NCBI GenBank assembly: GCA_013812985.1 | Contig: JACCSN010000023.1 | Span: 1-5,592, forward strand | Length of the DNA: 5,592 nt | DNA from: Hyphomicrobiales bacterium | GTDB lineage: Bacteria > Pseudomonadota > Alphaproteobacteria > Rhizobiales > Afifellaceae | Direction of reading: 5' to 3' | Shown: piece after piece, positions 1 to 5,542 of the stretch | Layout of the letters: each line of letters starts with the position of its first letter | How positions within the stretch are numbered: the first letter of the stretch is position 1 | The notes under the pieces: model-generated | What the model saw: only the letters and a program-made list of their open reading frames with translations | The model's database searches: none | Told to the model about the DNA's origin: nothing | Program-made: the position numbers and the translations under genes

Positions 1-56
1 GTTGCACACTCAGCACTAGCGATCAAACGATCGTCAACCCCAGTAAGGAGAATACA

Positions 57-503
57 ATGCCAAAGCTTCACGTTATATTTGCCACATCTGCCGCGGTCTT
101 CAGCCAGCTCGGGTTGGCCTTCGCCCAGGACACTTCGATGCAGGGTCACAACATGGCCGCCATGGAGCTTCCGACCGCGTGCCAGACCGGCGAGGCGCCT
201 GCGATGCCCGGCATGGAGAACATGGAATCCATGATGCAAGGCATGGATGAAGACCAGAAGGCGTTCATGCAGGGAATGATGCAAACACACGACCCGATGA
301 TGAAGGGCATGATGGCCGAAGACACCGATGTCGCCTTCGCCTGCGCCATGATCCCGCATCACCAGGGCGCGATCAACATGGCCGAGGTGGAACTGCAGTA
401 TGGCGACAGCGACGAGATGAAGGAGATGGCCAGGAAGATCATCGACGCTCAGAAGCAGGAAATCGCCGAGTTGACCCAATTTATCGAGGGTCAGGCCCAA
501 TGA
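57..503 (+). CDS. DUF305 family Met-rich secreted protein (CopM-like, probable copper binding)
   Basis: This 148-residue protein has an N-terminal signal peptide: a hydrophobic stretch at about residues 7-22 ends in AFA, with likely cleavage after A23. The mature part is very rich in methionine (20 Met between residues 28 and 124), often as MM or M-x-x-M pairs. The C-terminal third carries the DUF305 signature around MIPHHQGAINMAE (98-110), followed by a charged amphipathic helix. DUF305 proteins, including cyanobacterial CopM, are linked to periplasmic copper binding and resistance; the Met and HH residues here fit Cu(I)/Cu(II) binding, which is inferred. The start is supported by AAGGAG at 45-50, six bases before ATG. 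The stop overlaps the start of the next gene (ATGA, 500-503), so translation is probably coupled. The left edge hides whether a larger copper operon lies upstream. Confidence 0.9.
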   Translation: MPKLHVIFATSAAVFSQLGLAFAQDTSMQGHNMAAMELPTACQTGEAPAMPGMENMESMMQGMDEDQKAFMQGMMQTHDPMMKGMMAEDTDVAFACAMIPHHQGAINMAEVELQYGDSDEMKEMARKIIDAQKQEIAELTQFIEGQAQ

Positions 504-835
504 TGCACCACCTCAGCGCCGAAATGCAGAAATGTGTCGACGAATGCCTGCGCTGCTATAGCGTCTGCCTGCGGATGGCGATGACTCACTGCCTCGAAGT
601 CGGCGGCGAGCATGTCGCTCCGCCGCATTTCCGGCTGATGATGGCCTGCGCCGAGATCTGCCGGACATCGGCGCATTTCATGTTGATCGGCTCGGAGCAT
701 CACAAGCACACTTGCGCCGAATGCGCCGAGATCTGCGAGCAATGCGCCAGGGACTGCGAACGGCTTGGCGACATGCAGGAATGCGTGGACGCGTGTCGCC
801 GTTGCGCCGAGAGCTGCCGCAAGATGGCCGCCTGA
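500..835 (+). CDS. Four-helix-bundle copper storage protein (Csp / DUF326 type)
   Basis: The 111-residue protein has no signal peptide and contains 16 cysteines. They are spaced as C-x3-C-x2-C-x3-C at 12/16/19/23 and again at 95/99/102/106. There is a C-x2-C-x3-C-x2-C-x3-C run at 72-86, a C-x3-C pair at 50/54, and a single C31. This spacing puts Cys on one face of successive helices, as in Csp proteins, whose four-helix bundles store many Cu(I) ions in the core. Absence of a leader suggests a cytosolic Csp3-like protein. It overlaps the DUF305 gene by four bases, so the pair probably forms one transcript handling copper on both sides of the inner membrane. Two ATG codons stand in tandem (500 and 503); the start differs by one residue at most. 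Ferredoxin-like Fe-S binding was considered, but the helical spacing and length favour Csp. Confidence 0.9.
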   Translation: MMHHLSAEMQKCVDECLRCYSVCLRMAMTHCLEVGGEHVAPPHFRLMMACAEICRTSAHFMLIGSEHHKHTCAECAEICEQCARDCERLGDMQECVDACRRCAESCRKMAA

Positions 836-843
836 TGCAAACC

Positions 844-870
844 TCCGGCGCCGAGCCTTTCGGCGCCGGA
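844..870 (+). terminator. Perfect 11-bp hairpin after the copper module, terminator-like
   Basis: TCCGGCGCCGA (844-854) and TCGGCGCCGGA (860-870) are exact reverse complements with a 5-nt loop. The hairpin starts 9 nt after the Csp stop codon, the usual place for an intrinsic terminator. No U-run follows, so it may instead be a 3'-end stabiliser or a weak terminator. It separates the copper pair from the serine hydrolase gene. Confidence 0.5.
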
Positions 871-935
871 ACTCTGCCTCCTCAATTCCGATGCGCGGCC
901 ACAAAGCTGCCTGCTTAGGTCCCGAGACTCCCGGC

Positions 936-2093
936 ATGCCGTTGCTTACAGCGCCTGTCCCGCCCCGCCCCTTAGCGACGCCGACGAACGGCGCTTGTCG
1001 CCGCCTCTTTCTCGCAGCCGCGATCCTGTTTGCGGCGAGCACGCCGGGAACCGCGGAGGCGCTCAAGAAGGCGGACGGCGGCGTTCCCGTCCAGATCGCG
1101 GCTCGTCCGGAAGGCGGAGTTGACGAAGCTCGTCTTTCGCAAGCGCTGGACGAGGCCGCTGCCTTTCCGTCGTTGCGGACCGTGATCGTCGCCCGTGACG
1201 GGGAAACAGTCGCTGAGCGTCGGTTCCGCGGTCCGGGCCTGGACACCCCGGTGAACGTGAAATCGGTCGCCAAGACAGTCATTGCGGCGCTCGTGGGAGC
1301 TGCGATCGAGCGCGACGTCCTGAAAGGGGTAGAGCAGACCATCGCGCCTCTGCTCGGCGACAGCATCCCGACGAACGCTTCTCCCCGCGTGCGGGACATC
1401 ACCGTGGAGCACCTTCTCGCCATGCGCGCGGGGCTGGAACGGACCTCCGGGGCGAATTACGGGCGCTGGATTCAAAGCCGGAACTGGGTCGCCTTCGCGC
1501 TGTCCCGTCCCTTCGTCGACGAACCTGGCGGCCGGATGCTCTATTCCACCGGAAATTCGCACCTTCTCTCGGCCCTCCTCACGCGTTCCTCAGGGCGGAG
1601 CACGTTGGATCTCGCGCGGGATTGGCTGGGCGATCCGCTGGGGATCGAGATCCCTGCTTGGGAACGCGATCCGCAGGGTATCTTCCTTGGCGGCAACAAC
1701 ATGGCGCTGTCTCCACGGGCGCTGCTGCGGATCGGTGAGCTGTATAGGAACGGCGGCGTCTACGACGAGGAAAGAGTATTTCCCGAAAGCTGGGTGCGGG
1801 ACTCATGGACGCCTCAGGGCCGGTCGCAGCACAGCGGGCACGATTACGGCTATGGCTGGTTCATTGCCGAGATGCGCGGACATCCCGTCTATTACGCCTG
1901 GGGTTATGGGGGACAGATGATCTACGTGGTCCCCAGCTTGGGGCTGACCGCCGTCATGACGTCCGACCCGGCTGCTCCGTCCGGCAGGAACGGCTATATC
2001 GACCAGCTTCACTCCCTCTTCGCGGACGGGATCATGGCGTCCGCCGAACAGGATGCGGACAGCCGGTCAGCTTCGGACGGCGCCCCGGGTTGA
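936..2093 (+). CDS. Exported serine hydrolase, beta-lactamase class C / esterase family
   Basis: With the chosen ATG the protein is 385 residues. A 23-residue N-terminal region ends in a twin arginine (RRLFL, 22-26), then comes a hydrophobic core and an A-E-A cleavage site (40-42), suggesting export, possibly by Tat. The catalytic fold is that of penicillin-binding-protein-like hydrolases: S110-V-A-K113 is the SxxK nucleophile motif, Y203-S-T fits the second (Tyr) motif, and WGYGGQ (322-327) lies where class C enzymes have the K/H-T-G box. The replaced third box and the overall style resemble the COG1680 group of esterases, D-aminopeptidases and 6-aminohexanoate-dimer hydrolases more than a true beta-lactamase; the substrate cannot be told. 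The reading frame stays open upstream into the csp gene, with another ATG at 891, but neither ATG has a clear Shine-Dalgarno. 936 is preferred because it gives the shorter leader before the signal peptide. It converges with hisH, 85 bases apart. Confidence 0.85.
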   Translation: MPLLTAPVPPRPLATPTNGACRRLFLAAAILFAASTPGTAEALKKADGGVPVQIAARPEGGVDEARLSQALDEAAAFPSLRTVIVARDGETVAERRFRGPGLDTPVNVKSVAKTVIAALVGAAIERDVLKGVEQTIAPLLGDSIPTNASPRVRDITVEHLLAMRAGLERTSGANYGRWIQSRNWVAFALSRPFVDEPGGRMLYSTGNSHLLSALLTRSSGRSTLDLARDWLGDPLGIEIPAWERDPQGIFLGGNNMALSPRALLRIGELYRNGGVYDEERVFPESWVRDSWTPQGRSQHSGHDYGYGWFIAEMRGHPVYYAWGYGGQMIYVVPSLGLTAVMTSDPAAPSGRNGYIDQLHSLFADGIMASAEQDADSRSASDGAPG

Positions 2094-2178
2094 GGGCGTT
2101 ACACCGGCTGCGCGCGGAACGCCGCAAACCTCTGCGCTCAGGACGACCCAGCCGATACTCACGACTTCCGCAAAGACC

Positions 2179-2823
2179 TCAGGGCCGCCAGCGCAGGAAG
2201 TTGGCAATGAGCGCCAGGCCGAGCGCTTGGCTTTTTTCCGGGTGGAACTGCGTGCCGGCGTAGTTGTCGCGGCCGACGATGGCGGTGATCGGGCCGCCGT
2301 AATCGGCGCGGGCGATCACATCATCCTCGCGCGCCGCCTGCACGTGAAAGGAATGCACGAAATAGGCATCGAGCCCATCCTCGCCGGTGTGGATGCCGGC
2401 CAGGAGCGGATGGTCGCGGAGGGACTCCAGATTGTTCCAGCCCATATGGGGGATCTTCAGGCACGGGTCGGCGGGCTCGATCTCCACCACCTCGCCGGCG
2501 ATCCAGCCGAGCCCTTCGCTGGCTTCCTTCTCAAGCCCACGCTCGGCCATGAGCTGGCAGCCGACGCAGATGCCCAGGAAGGGTTTTCCGCGCGAGATCA
2601 CCTGATCGTGCAAGGTTTCGATCATGCCGGGAATGGCGTCGAGGCCGCGCCGACAATCGGCAAAGGCCCCGACACCGGGCAACATGATCCGGTCGGCCCG
2701 GGCGACCTCCTCCGGATCGGCGGTGACCAGGATGCGGTCGCCGGTTTCCGCCGCCGCCCGCTCGAAAGCCTTGGCGGCGGAGCGGAGATTACCGGAGCCG
2801 TAATCAACGATGGCGATGCTCAT
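2179..2823 (-). CDS. hisH: Imidazole glycerol phosphate synthase, glutamine amidotransferase subunit HisH
   Basis: HisH hydrolyses glutamine and passes ammonia to HisF, which makes imidazole glycerol phosphate and AICAR in histidine synthesis in the cytosol. The 214-residue protein is full length for the family. It opens with the canonical [15 protein letters not shown], has PGVGAF at 49-54, the nucleophile C86 in [16 protein letters not shown] at 123-130, YFVHSFH at 154-160, and the triad partners H194 and E196 in FHPEKSQ. An in-frame upstream ATG at 2883 would add 20 unrelated residues, so the start at 2823 is chosen from the family N-terminus. An AAGG abuts the ATG and is too close for a good ribosome binding site. 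No hisA, hisF or hisB lies in the window, so partners are presumably outside it. The position after GICVG, often Met, is C89 here; this is probably neutral. Confidence 0.96.
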   Translation of the reverse strand: MSIAIVDYGSGNLRSAAKAFERAAAETGDRILVTADPEEVARADRIMLPGVGAFADCRRGLDAIPGMIETLHDQVISRGKPFLGICVGCQLMAERGLEKEASEGLGWIAGEVVEIEPADPCLKIPHMGWNNLESLRDHPLLAGIHTGEDGLDAYFVHSFHVQAAREDDVIARADYGGPITAIVGRDNYAGTQFHPEKSQALGLALIANFLRWRP

Positions 2824-2882
2824 CCTTGGCGCGCTCGGCGGAAGCAACGTTATCGGTTGGCGTTGGCCGGGGCATATCCTCA

Positions 2883-2912
2883 AACGGCGGGACAGCGACG
2901 CGTCTCGCCGTT
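2883..2912 (-). terminator. Hairpin in the hisH-DUF465 gap, possible terminator of the minus-strand DUF465 gene
   Basis: AACGGCGGGAC (2883-2893) and GTCTCGCCGTT (2902-2912) pair over 11 positions around an 8-nt loop. There is one G-U pair if read on the plus strand, or one A-C mismatch on the minus strand. It lies about 100 nt past the DUF465 stop and 60 nt before the hisH start. On the minus strand only TTT follows, so termination efficiency is doubtful. The rest of 2824-3010 shows no gene I can support. Confidence 0.3.
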
Positions 2913-3010
2913 ACGCATTTCCTGCGGTCGACCAAGCAGCCGACTGCCTTCAGGCGCAATTTTGCCCGACGACGCCCGGCATTCAGGTGCTCAGGGGCCG
3001 CGATCCGCCG

Positions 3011-3190
3011 CTAATGCATCGTGTGGTCTTGTCTCAACTGGGCGATCTCATCCTTGATATGCAGCTTGCGTCGCTTCAGCGACGCGATTTCCAGCTCGTC
3101 AACCCCGGGATGGGCCTGCGCCTCGTGGATCTCGCGCTTCAACGCCTCATGGCGCCGTTCAAGCTCTGCAAGATGCGATTCGACGGACAT
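3011..3190 (-). CDS. Small DUF465 / YdcH-like helical protein (copy 1)
   Basis: This 59-residue protein is almost all charged helix: two heptad-like segments (about 4-24 and 32-54) are joined by a short turn containing HPGVDELE. The basic LKRRKLHIKDEIAQL stretch at 38-52 is typical of DUF465/YdcH proteins, small coiled-coil proteins of unknown function common in Proteobacteria. The start is taken at 3190, not at the upstream in-frame ATG at 3202, because GGAGG overlaps that first ATG and sits five bases before the second. It faces away from a second, related gene at 3384, with which it shares the L-K-(R/K)-R-K-L core. The molecular role is unknown; a short helical hairpin that self-associates is inferred. 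Confidence 0.85.
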   Translation of the reverse strand: MSVESHLAELERRHEALKREIHEAQAHPGVDELEIASLKRRKLHIKDEIAQLRQDHTMH

Positions 3191-3195
3191 TCGCG

Positions 3196-3200
3196 CCTCC
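3196..3200 (-). promoter_or_regulatory. Ribosome binding site that sets the DUF465 copy 1 start
   Basis: On the minus strand GGAGG lies five bases upstream of the ATG at 3190. It is part of the sequence just after the earlier ATG at 3202, which has no comparable site of its own. This favours the 59-residue product over a 63-residue one. Confidence 0.7.
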
Positions 3201-3216
3201 ATTGCGGTTGGAAACA

Positions 3217-3230
3217 GTCACGAGTGTGAC
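3217..3230. promoter_or_regulatory. Small dyad GTCAC-N4-GTGAC in the divergent spacer
   Basis: GTCAC (3217-3221) and GTGAC (3226-3230) form an exact inverted repeat with a four-base centre. It lies 27 bases upstream of the minus-strand DUF465 start and overlaps the candidate -10 there, a position suited to a repressor. The half-sites recall CRP/FNR-type TGTGA halves but the spacing (four, not six) does not match. It is short enough to be chance. Confidence 0.25.
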
Positions 3231-3251
3231 ATAAAGAACCAGCGCTGTCGA
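3223..3251 (-). promoter_or_regulatory. Candidate sigma70-type promoter for DUF465 copy 1
   Basis: On the minus strand TCGACA (3251-3246) is separated by 17 bases from CACACT (3228-3223). The -35 matches the consensus at five of six positions, the -10 at only three. It would start transcription about 25 bases before the DUF465 ATG. No equally good promoter was seen for the plus-strand genes in this spacer. Confidence 0.3.
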
Positions 3252-3383
3252 ACGGTTCCGGAGCGAACCTGGGGCGGATCGCGCTCAGGGTAAATGGCTG
3301 AAACGCAGGGTTTTTGGCTCGGAGATGTTCCGCGGTCTCGAGGCTCGTGGTAGGATGCGAGTGACCCACGGCGGGCGGCGAGA

Positions 3384-3608
3384 ATGGATGGCGACGACCG
3401 GGTTGTTCACGTCGGTGATTCGGCGATCCGTGGCGAGTTGCTCCGCCTGCGGCAGGAACACCGCGACCTCGACAGCGCTATCGACGCGCTGCAATCGAAG
3501 TCCAGTCCCGACAGCCTCCAGATCCAGCGGCTGAAGAAGCGGAAGCTCGGCTTGCGGGACCGGATCGCCGCCCTGCAGGACACGCTCCTGCCCGACATTA
3601 TCGCGTGA
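3384..3608 (+). CDS. Small DUF465 / YdcH-like helical protein (copy 2), just upstream of purE
   Basis: The 74-residue product has a short N-terminal extension (about 1-14). Two charged helices (about 15-38 and 44-66) follow, joined by a serine-rich turn. The second helix carries [15 protein letters not shown] (50-64), matching the LKRRKL core of the DUF465 protein encoded divergently at 3011-3190, so the two look like paralogs of one small coiled-coil family of unknown function. The ATG is preceded by a weak GGCGAG only one base away, so the start is less sure than the gene; no better in-frame start lies upstream. Its stop overlaps the purE start (GTGA, 3605-3608), which implies co-transcription and probably translational coupling with PurE. 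A functional link to purine synthesis is only suggested by this neighbourhood. Confidence 0.8.
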   Translation: MDGDDRVVHVGDSAIRGELLRLRQEHRDLDSAIDALQSKSSPDSLQIQRLKKRKLGLRDRIAALQDTLLPDIIA

Positions 3609-4570
3609 GCCGCGTGGCTGGCGCCGATGTCGCGATCATCATGGGCAGCCAATCCGACTGGCCGACGATGCGGCACGCGGCCGACCGCCTGGACGAGCTG
3701 GGAGTCCGCTACGAGGCCAGGATCGCCTCCGCCCACCGCACGCCGGACCGAGTCGTAGCCTTCGCGAAAGGAGCGCAAGCGGCGGGCTACCAGATCATCG
3801 TGGCCGGGGCGGGCGGGGCGGCGGCTCTGCCCGGCATGATCGCCGCCCTGACGGCGCTTCCGGTGCTGGGCGTGCCGATCGAAACGGGCGCCCTGAAGGG
3901 CCAGGACAGCCTCTTCTCCATCGTGCAGATGCCGGCCGGGGCGCCGGTGGGCGCGCTGGCGATCGGCAAGGCCGGGGCCAGCAATGCGGGGCTGCTCCCC
4001 GCGGCGATCCTGGCGCTCGCCGACGAAGGGCTCGCGGCGCGGCTGGCCGCTTGGCGGGCGGCGCAATCGGCTGCCGTCGCCGAGCGCCCGGTGGAGGAGG
4101 AGCTTGGGCTGCGAGGTTCGGAAATCCGCGTACGCCAGTCTGACGAACTTCGTAGAACCAAGATCATCGCGATCGATCACGTCCAGCTCGCCATGCCCGC
4201 AGGCCGGGAAGCGGAGGCGCGCGCCTTCTACAGCGGGGTGCTCGGCATGAGGGAAGTGGGGAAGCCGGCGAATCTGGCCAATCGAGGAGGGTGCTGGTTC
4301 GAGGCGGGCGCGGCAAGGGTCCATCTCGGCGTGGAAAAGGCGTTCCGCCCGGCCCGCAAAGCCCATCCTGCTTTCATCGTGCCGGATCTCGCCGGGCTGT
4401 CCGACAGACTCAACCTGGCAGGCCGCCCTATGCGGACAGACGGGCCGCTTGAGGGCTACGCCCGCGCCTATGTCGACGACCCGTTCGGGAATCGGCTCGA
4501 GCTCATGCAACCCGACAAGCCCCTGGATGACCAAGCGCTCCTTGCTTCGAATGCTGATCATAGTGCATGA
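3605..4570 (+). CDS. purE: PurE (N5-CAIR mutase) domain fused in frame to a VOC/glyoxalase-like domain
   Basis: Residues 1-163 form a class I PurE domain, the mutase turning N5-CAIR into CAIR in purine synthesis. Visible motifs are GSQSDW (14-19), SAHRTP (42-47, H44), [10 protein letters not shown] (68-77), the [20 protein letters not shown] region (89-108) and AIGKAGA (119-125). A74 stands where class I PurE normally has His (GGAAHLPG). PurE proteins usually end near AERPV; here the frame continues through an Arg/Glu-rich linker (164-186) into a complete VOC domain (about 187-302). That domain has H192 in DHVQLAMP, H240 or E244, H254 and E299 at the places of VOC metal ligands. No stop or ATG separates the halves. 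GTG at 3605 overlaps the upstream stop and has no Shine-Dalgarno, so coupling is likely. purK does not follow. The VOC reaction is unknown. A lost stop codon or sequence error is the main alternative to a genuine fusion. Confidence 0.85.
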   Translation: MSRVAGADVAIIMGSQSDWPTMRHAADRLDELGVRYEARIASAHRTPDRVVAFAKGAQAAGYQIIVAGAGGAAALPGMIAALTALPVLGVPIETGALKGQDSLFSIVQMPAGAPVGALAIGKAGASNAGLLPAAILALADEGLAARLAAWRAAQSAAVAERPVEEELGLRGSEIRVRQSDELRRTKIIAIDHVQLAMPAGREAEARAFYSGVLGMREVGKPANLANRGGCWFEAGAARVHLGVEKAFRPARKAHPAFIVPDLAGLSDRLNLAGRPMRTDGPLEGYARAYVDDPFGNRLELMQPDKPLDDQALLASNADHSA

Positions 4571-4604
4571 CGCGGCGCTCCGCGGCTGCCCACCAGGATA
4601 GAGA

Positions 4605-4664
4605 ATGAACACCGGAACAGAATTATTTCGTGGCGGCCCTACGTGCGCGCCTCGGCCTTCCTGA
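4605..4664 (+). CDS. Possible 19-codon ORF with a good ribosome binding site, upstream of the SuhB-like gene
   Basis: ATG at 4605 follows AGGA (4595-4598) at a spacing of six, the best ribosome binding site in the purE-suhB gap. It reads MNTGTELFRGGPTCAPRPS and then stops, 10 bases before the SuhB-like ATG and in a different frame. There is no run of one amino acid that would suggest an attenuator. It could be a leader peptide that couples translation, the stump of a deleted gene, or chance. Confidence 0.25.
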   Translation: MNTGTELFRGGPTCAPRPS

Positions 4665-4674
4665 GCCCGCGAGC

Positions 4675-5460
4675 ATGGCCCGATCGGCGATCCTCAACGT
4701 CATGGTGGGCGCCGCCACCAAGGCGGCGCGCACGCTGAAGCGCGACTTCGGCGAGGTGGAGAACCTGCAGGTGTCGCGCAAAGGGCCGGCGGATTTCGTC
4801 TCCGCCGCCGACCATCGCGCCGAGGAGATCATCCGCGCCGAGCTTGTCCGGGCGCGGCCCGGCTATGGCTTGCTCATGGAGGAATCCGGCGAGACTCCGG
4901 GAGAGGATCCGCAGCACCGCTGGATCGTCGACCCGCTCGACGGCACGACCAACTTCCTGCACGGCATCCCGCAATTCGCCATCTCCATCGCCTTGGAGCG
5001 GCAGGGCAAGCTCGCAGCCGCGATCGTCTACAATCCGATCAGCGACGAACTGTTCACGGCCGAGCGCGGCGCCGGGGCTTACCTGAACGATCGCCGGCTT
5101 CGCGTCGCGGTGCGGACAAATCTCGCCGATTGCGTCATCGCGACCGGAATGCCGTTCATGGGACGCGGCGACCATGGCGGCTATCTCACCGAGCTCGCCG
5201 GGCTGATGCCCGCCGTCGCTGGCATCCGGCGCTTCGGGGCGGCGGCGCTCGATCTCGCCTGGGTGGCGGCCGGGCGCTTCGACGGTTTCTGGGAGCGCGG
5301 CTTGTCGCCCTGGGACATGGCGGCGGGAATTCTGCTCATCCGCGAGGCGGGCGGCTTCGCCACCGACCTCGACGGCGGCGAGGCCATCATGAACGGGGGT
5401 CATATTGTGGCCGGAAACGAAGCCATACATCGGCAACTCCTCGGGCTTCTGAAAAGTTGA
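4675..5460 (+). CDS. suhB: Inositol monophosphatase family protein, SuhB-like
   Basis: The 261-residue protein is of normal length for Mg2+-dependent inositol-1-phosphatase/SuhB enzymes, which release phosphate from myo-inositol phosphates; bacterial SuhB also assists rRNA transcription and processing. All metal-site motifs are present: E69 in MEESG, D86-P-L-D89-G-T-T-N, and D214 in SPWDMAAG. RKGPADFVSAAD (35-46) is the usual first motif, and the C-terminal DLDGG and AGNEAIH segments are also typical. The start at 4675 fits the family N-terminus (a short helix, then KRDFGEVENLQVSRKG). The frame could open at GTG 4630, adding 15 residues, but neither start has a strong Shine-Dalgarno. It lies about 100 bases after the PurE-VOC gene on the same strand. 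The family also includes CysQ and FBPase-like enzymes, so the exact substrate is not certain. Confidence 0.9.
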   Translation: MARSAILNVMVGAATKAARTLKRDFGEVENLQVSRKGPADFVSAADHRAEEIIRAELVRARPGYGLLMEESGETPGEDPQHRWIVDPLDGTTNFLHGIPQFAISIALERQGKLAAAIVYNPISDELFTAERGAGAYLNDRRLRVAVRTNLADCVIATGMPFMGRGDHGGYLTELAGLMPAVAGIRRFGAAALDLAWVAAGRFDGFWERGLSPWDMAAGILLIREAGGFATDLDGGEAIMNGGHIVAGNEAIHRQLLGLLKS

Positions 5461-5480
5461 CCGCATCCCGGCATTGAGAT

Positions 5481-5509
5481 TTCACCTCTTGGGCGAAACG
5501 CGCTACAAA
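5481..5509 (+). promoter_or_regulatory. Candidate sigma70-type promoter before the right-edge gene
   Basis: TTCACC (5481-5486) and TACAAA (5504-5509) are 17 bases apart, each matching the consensus at four of six positions. Transcription would begin near 5516, leaving a short leader to the ATG at 5543. If real, the right-edge gene is not simply read through from the SuhB-like gene. Confidence 0.35.
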
Positions 5510-5542
5510 TTCTTCGCGAGGGCGCCTCACTCGGGGAGATCG

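Noticed and set aside
20..33. CGATC-AAAC-GATCG inverted repeat upstream of the DUF305 gene, considered as an operator
   Set aside because: Five-bp arms containing GATC are easily chance; no promoter boxes could be placed around it in the 56 bases available.
765..935. Upstream extension of the serine hydrolase frame into csp
   Set aside because: It would overlap the csp coding region and place about 80 residues before the signal peptide; an Arg/Ala-rich shadow translation.
491..1423. 310-codon open frame on the minus strand across csp and the serine hydrolase
   Set aside because: It is antisense to two recognisable genes and spans the hairpin between them; no motif seen.
2095..2123. GGCGTT/AACGCC inverted repeat between the serine hydrolase and hisH stops, considered as a shared terminator
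   Set aside because: Only six base pairs around a 17-nt loop and no T-run on either side.
2053..3057. 334-codon open frame on the plus strand across hisH
   Set aside because: It is antisense to a complete HisH with all catalytic motifs, and its product has no recognisable motif; high GC keeps stops rare.
4143..4153. ACGAA-C-TTCGT palindrome in the PurE-VOC linker, considered as a recombination scar
   Set aside because: Eleven bases with no matching copy seen elsewhere in the window; no evidence of an element.
4571..4584. CGCGG-CGCT-CCGCG stem right after the purE-VOC stop
   Set aside because: A five-bp GC stem with no T-run; too small to call a terminator.
3407..4612. 401-codon open frame on the minus strand across DUF465 copy 2 and purE-VOC
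   Set aside because: The plus strand encodes recognisable PurE and VOC motifs over the same DNA; the minus product is low-complexity and Arg/Pro-rich.
4639..5466. 275-codon open frame on the minus strand across the SuhB-like gene
   Set aside because: It mirrors a complete inositol monophosphatase and has no motif of its own.
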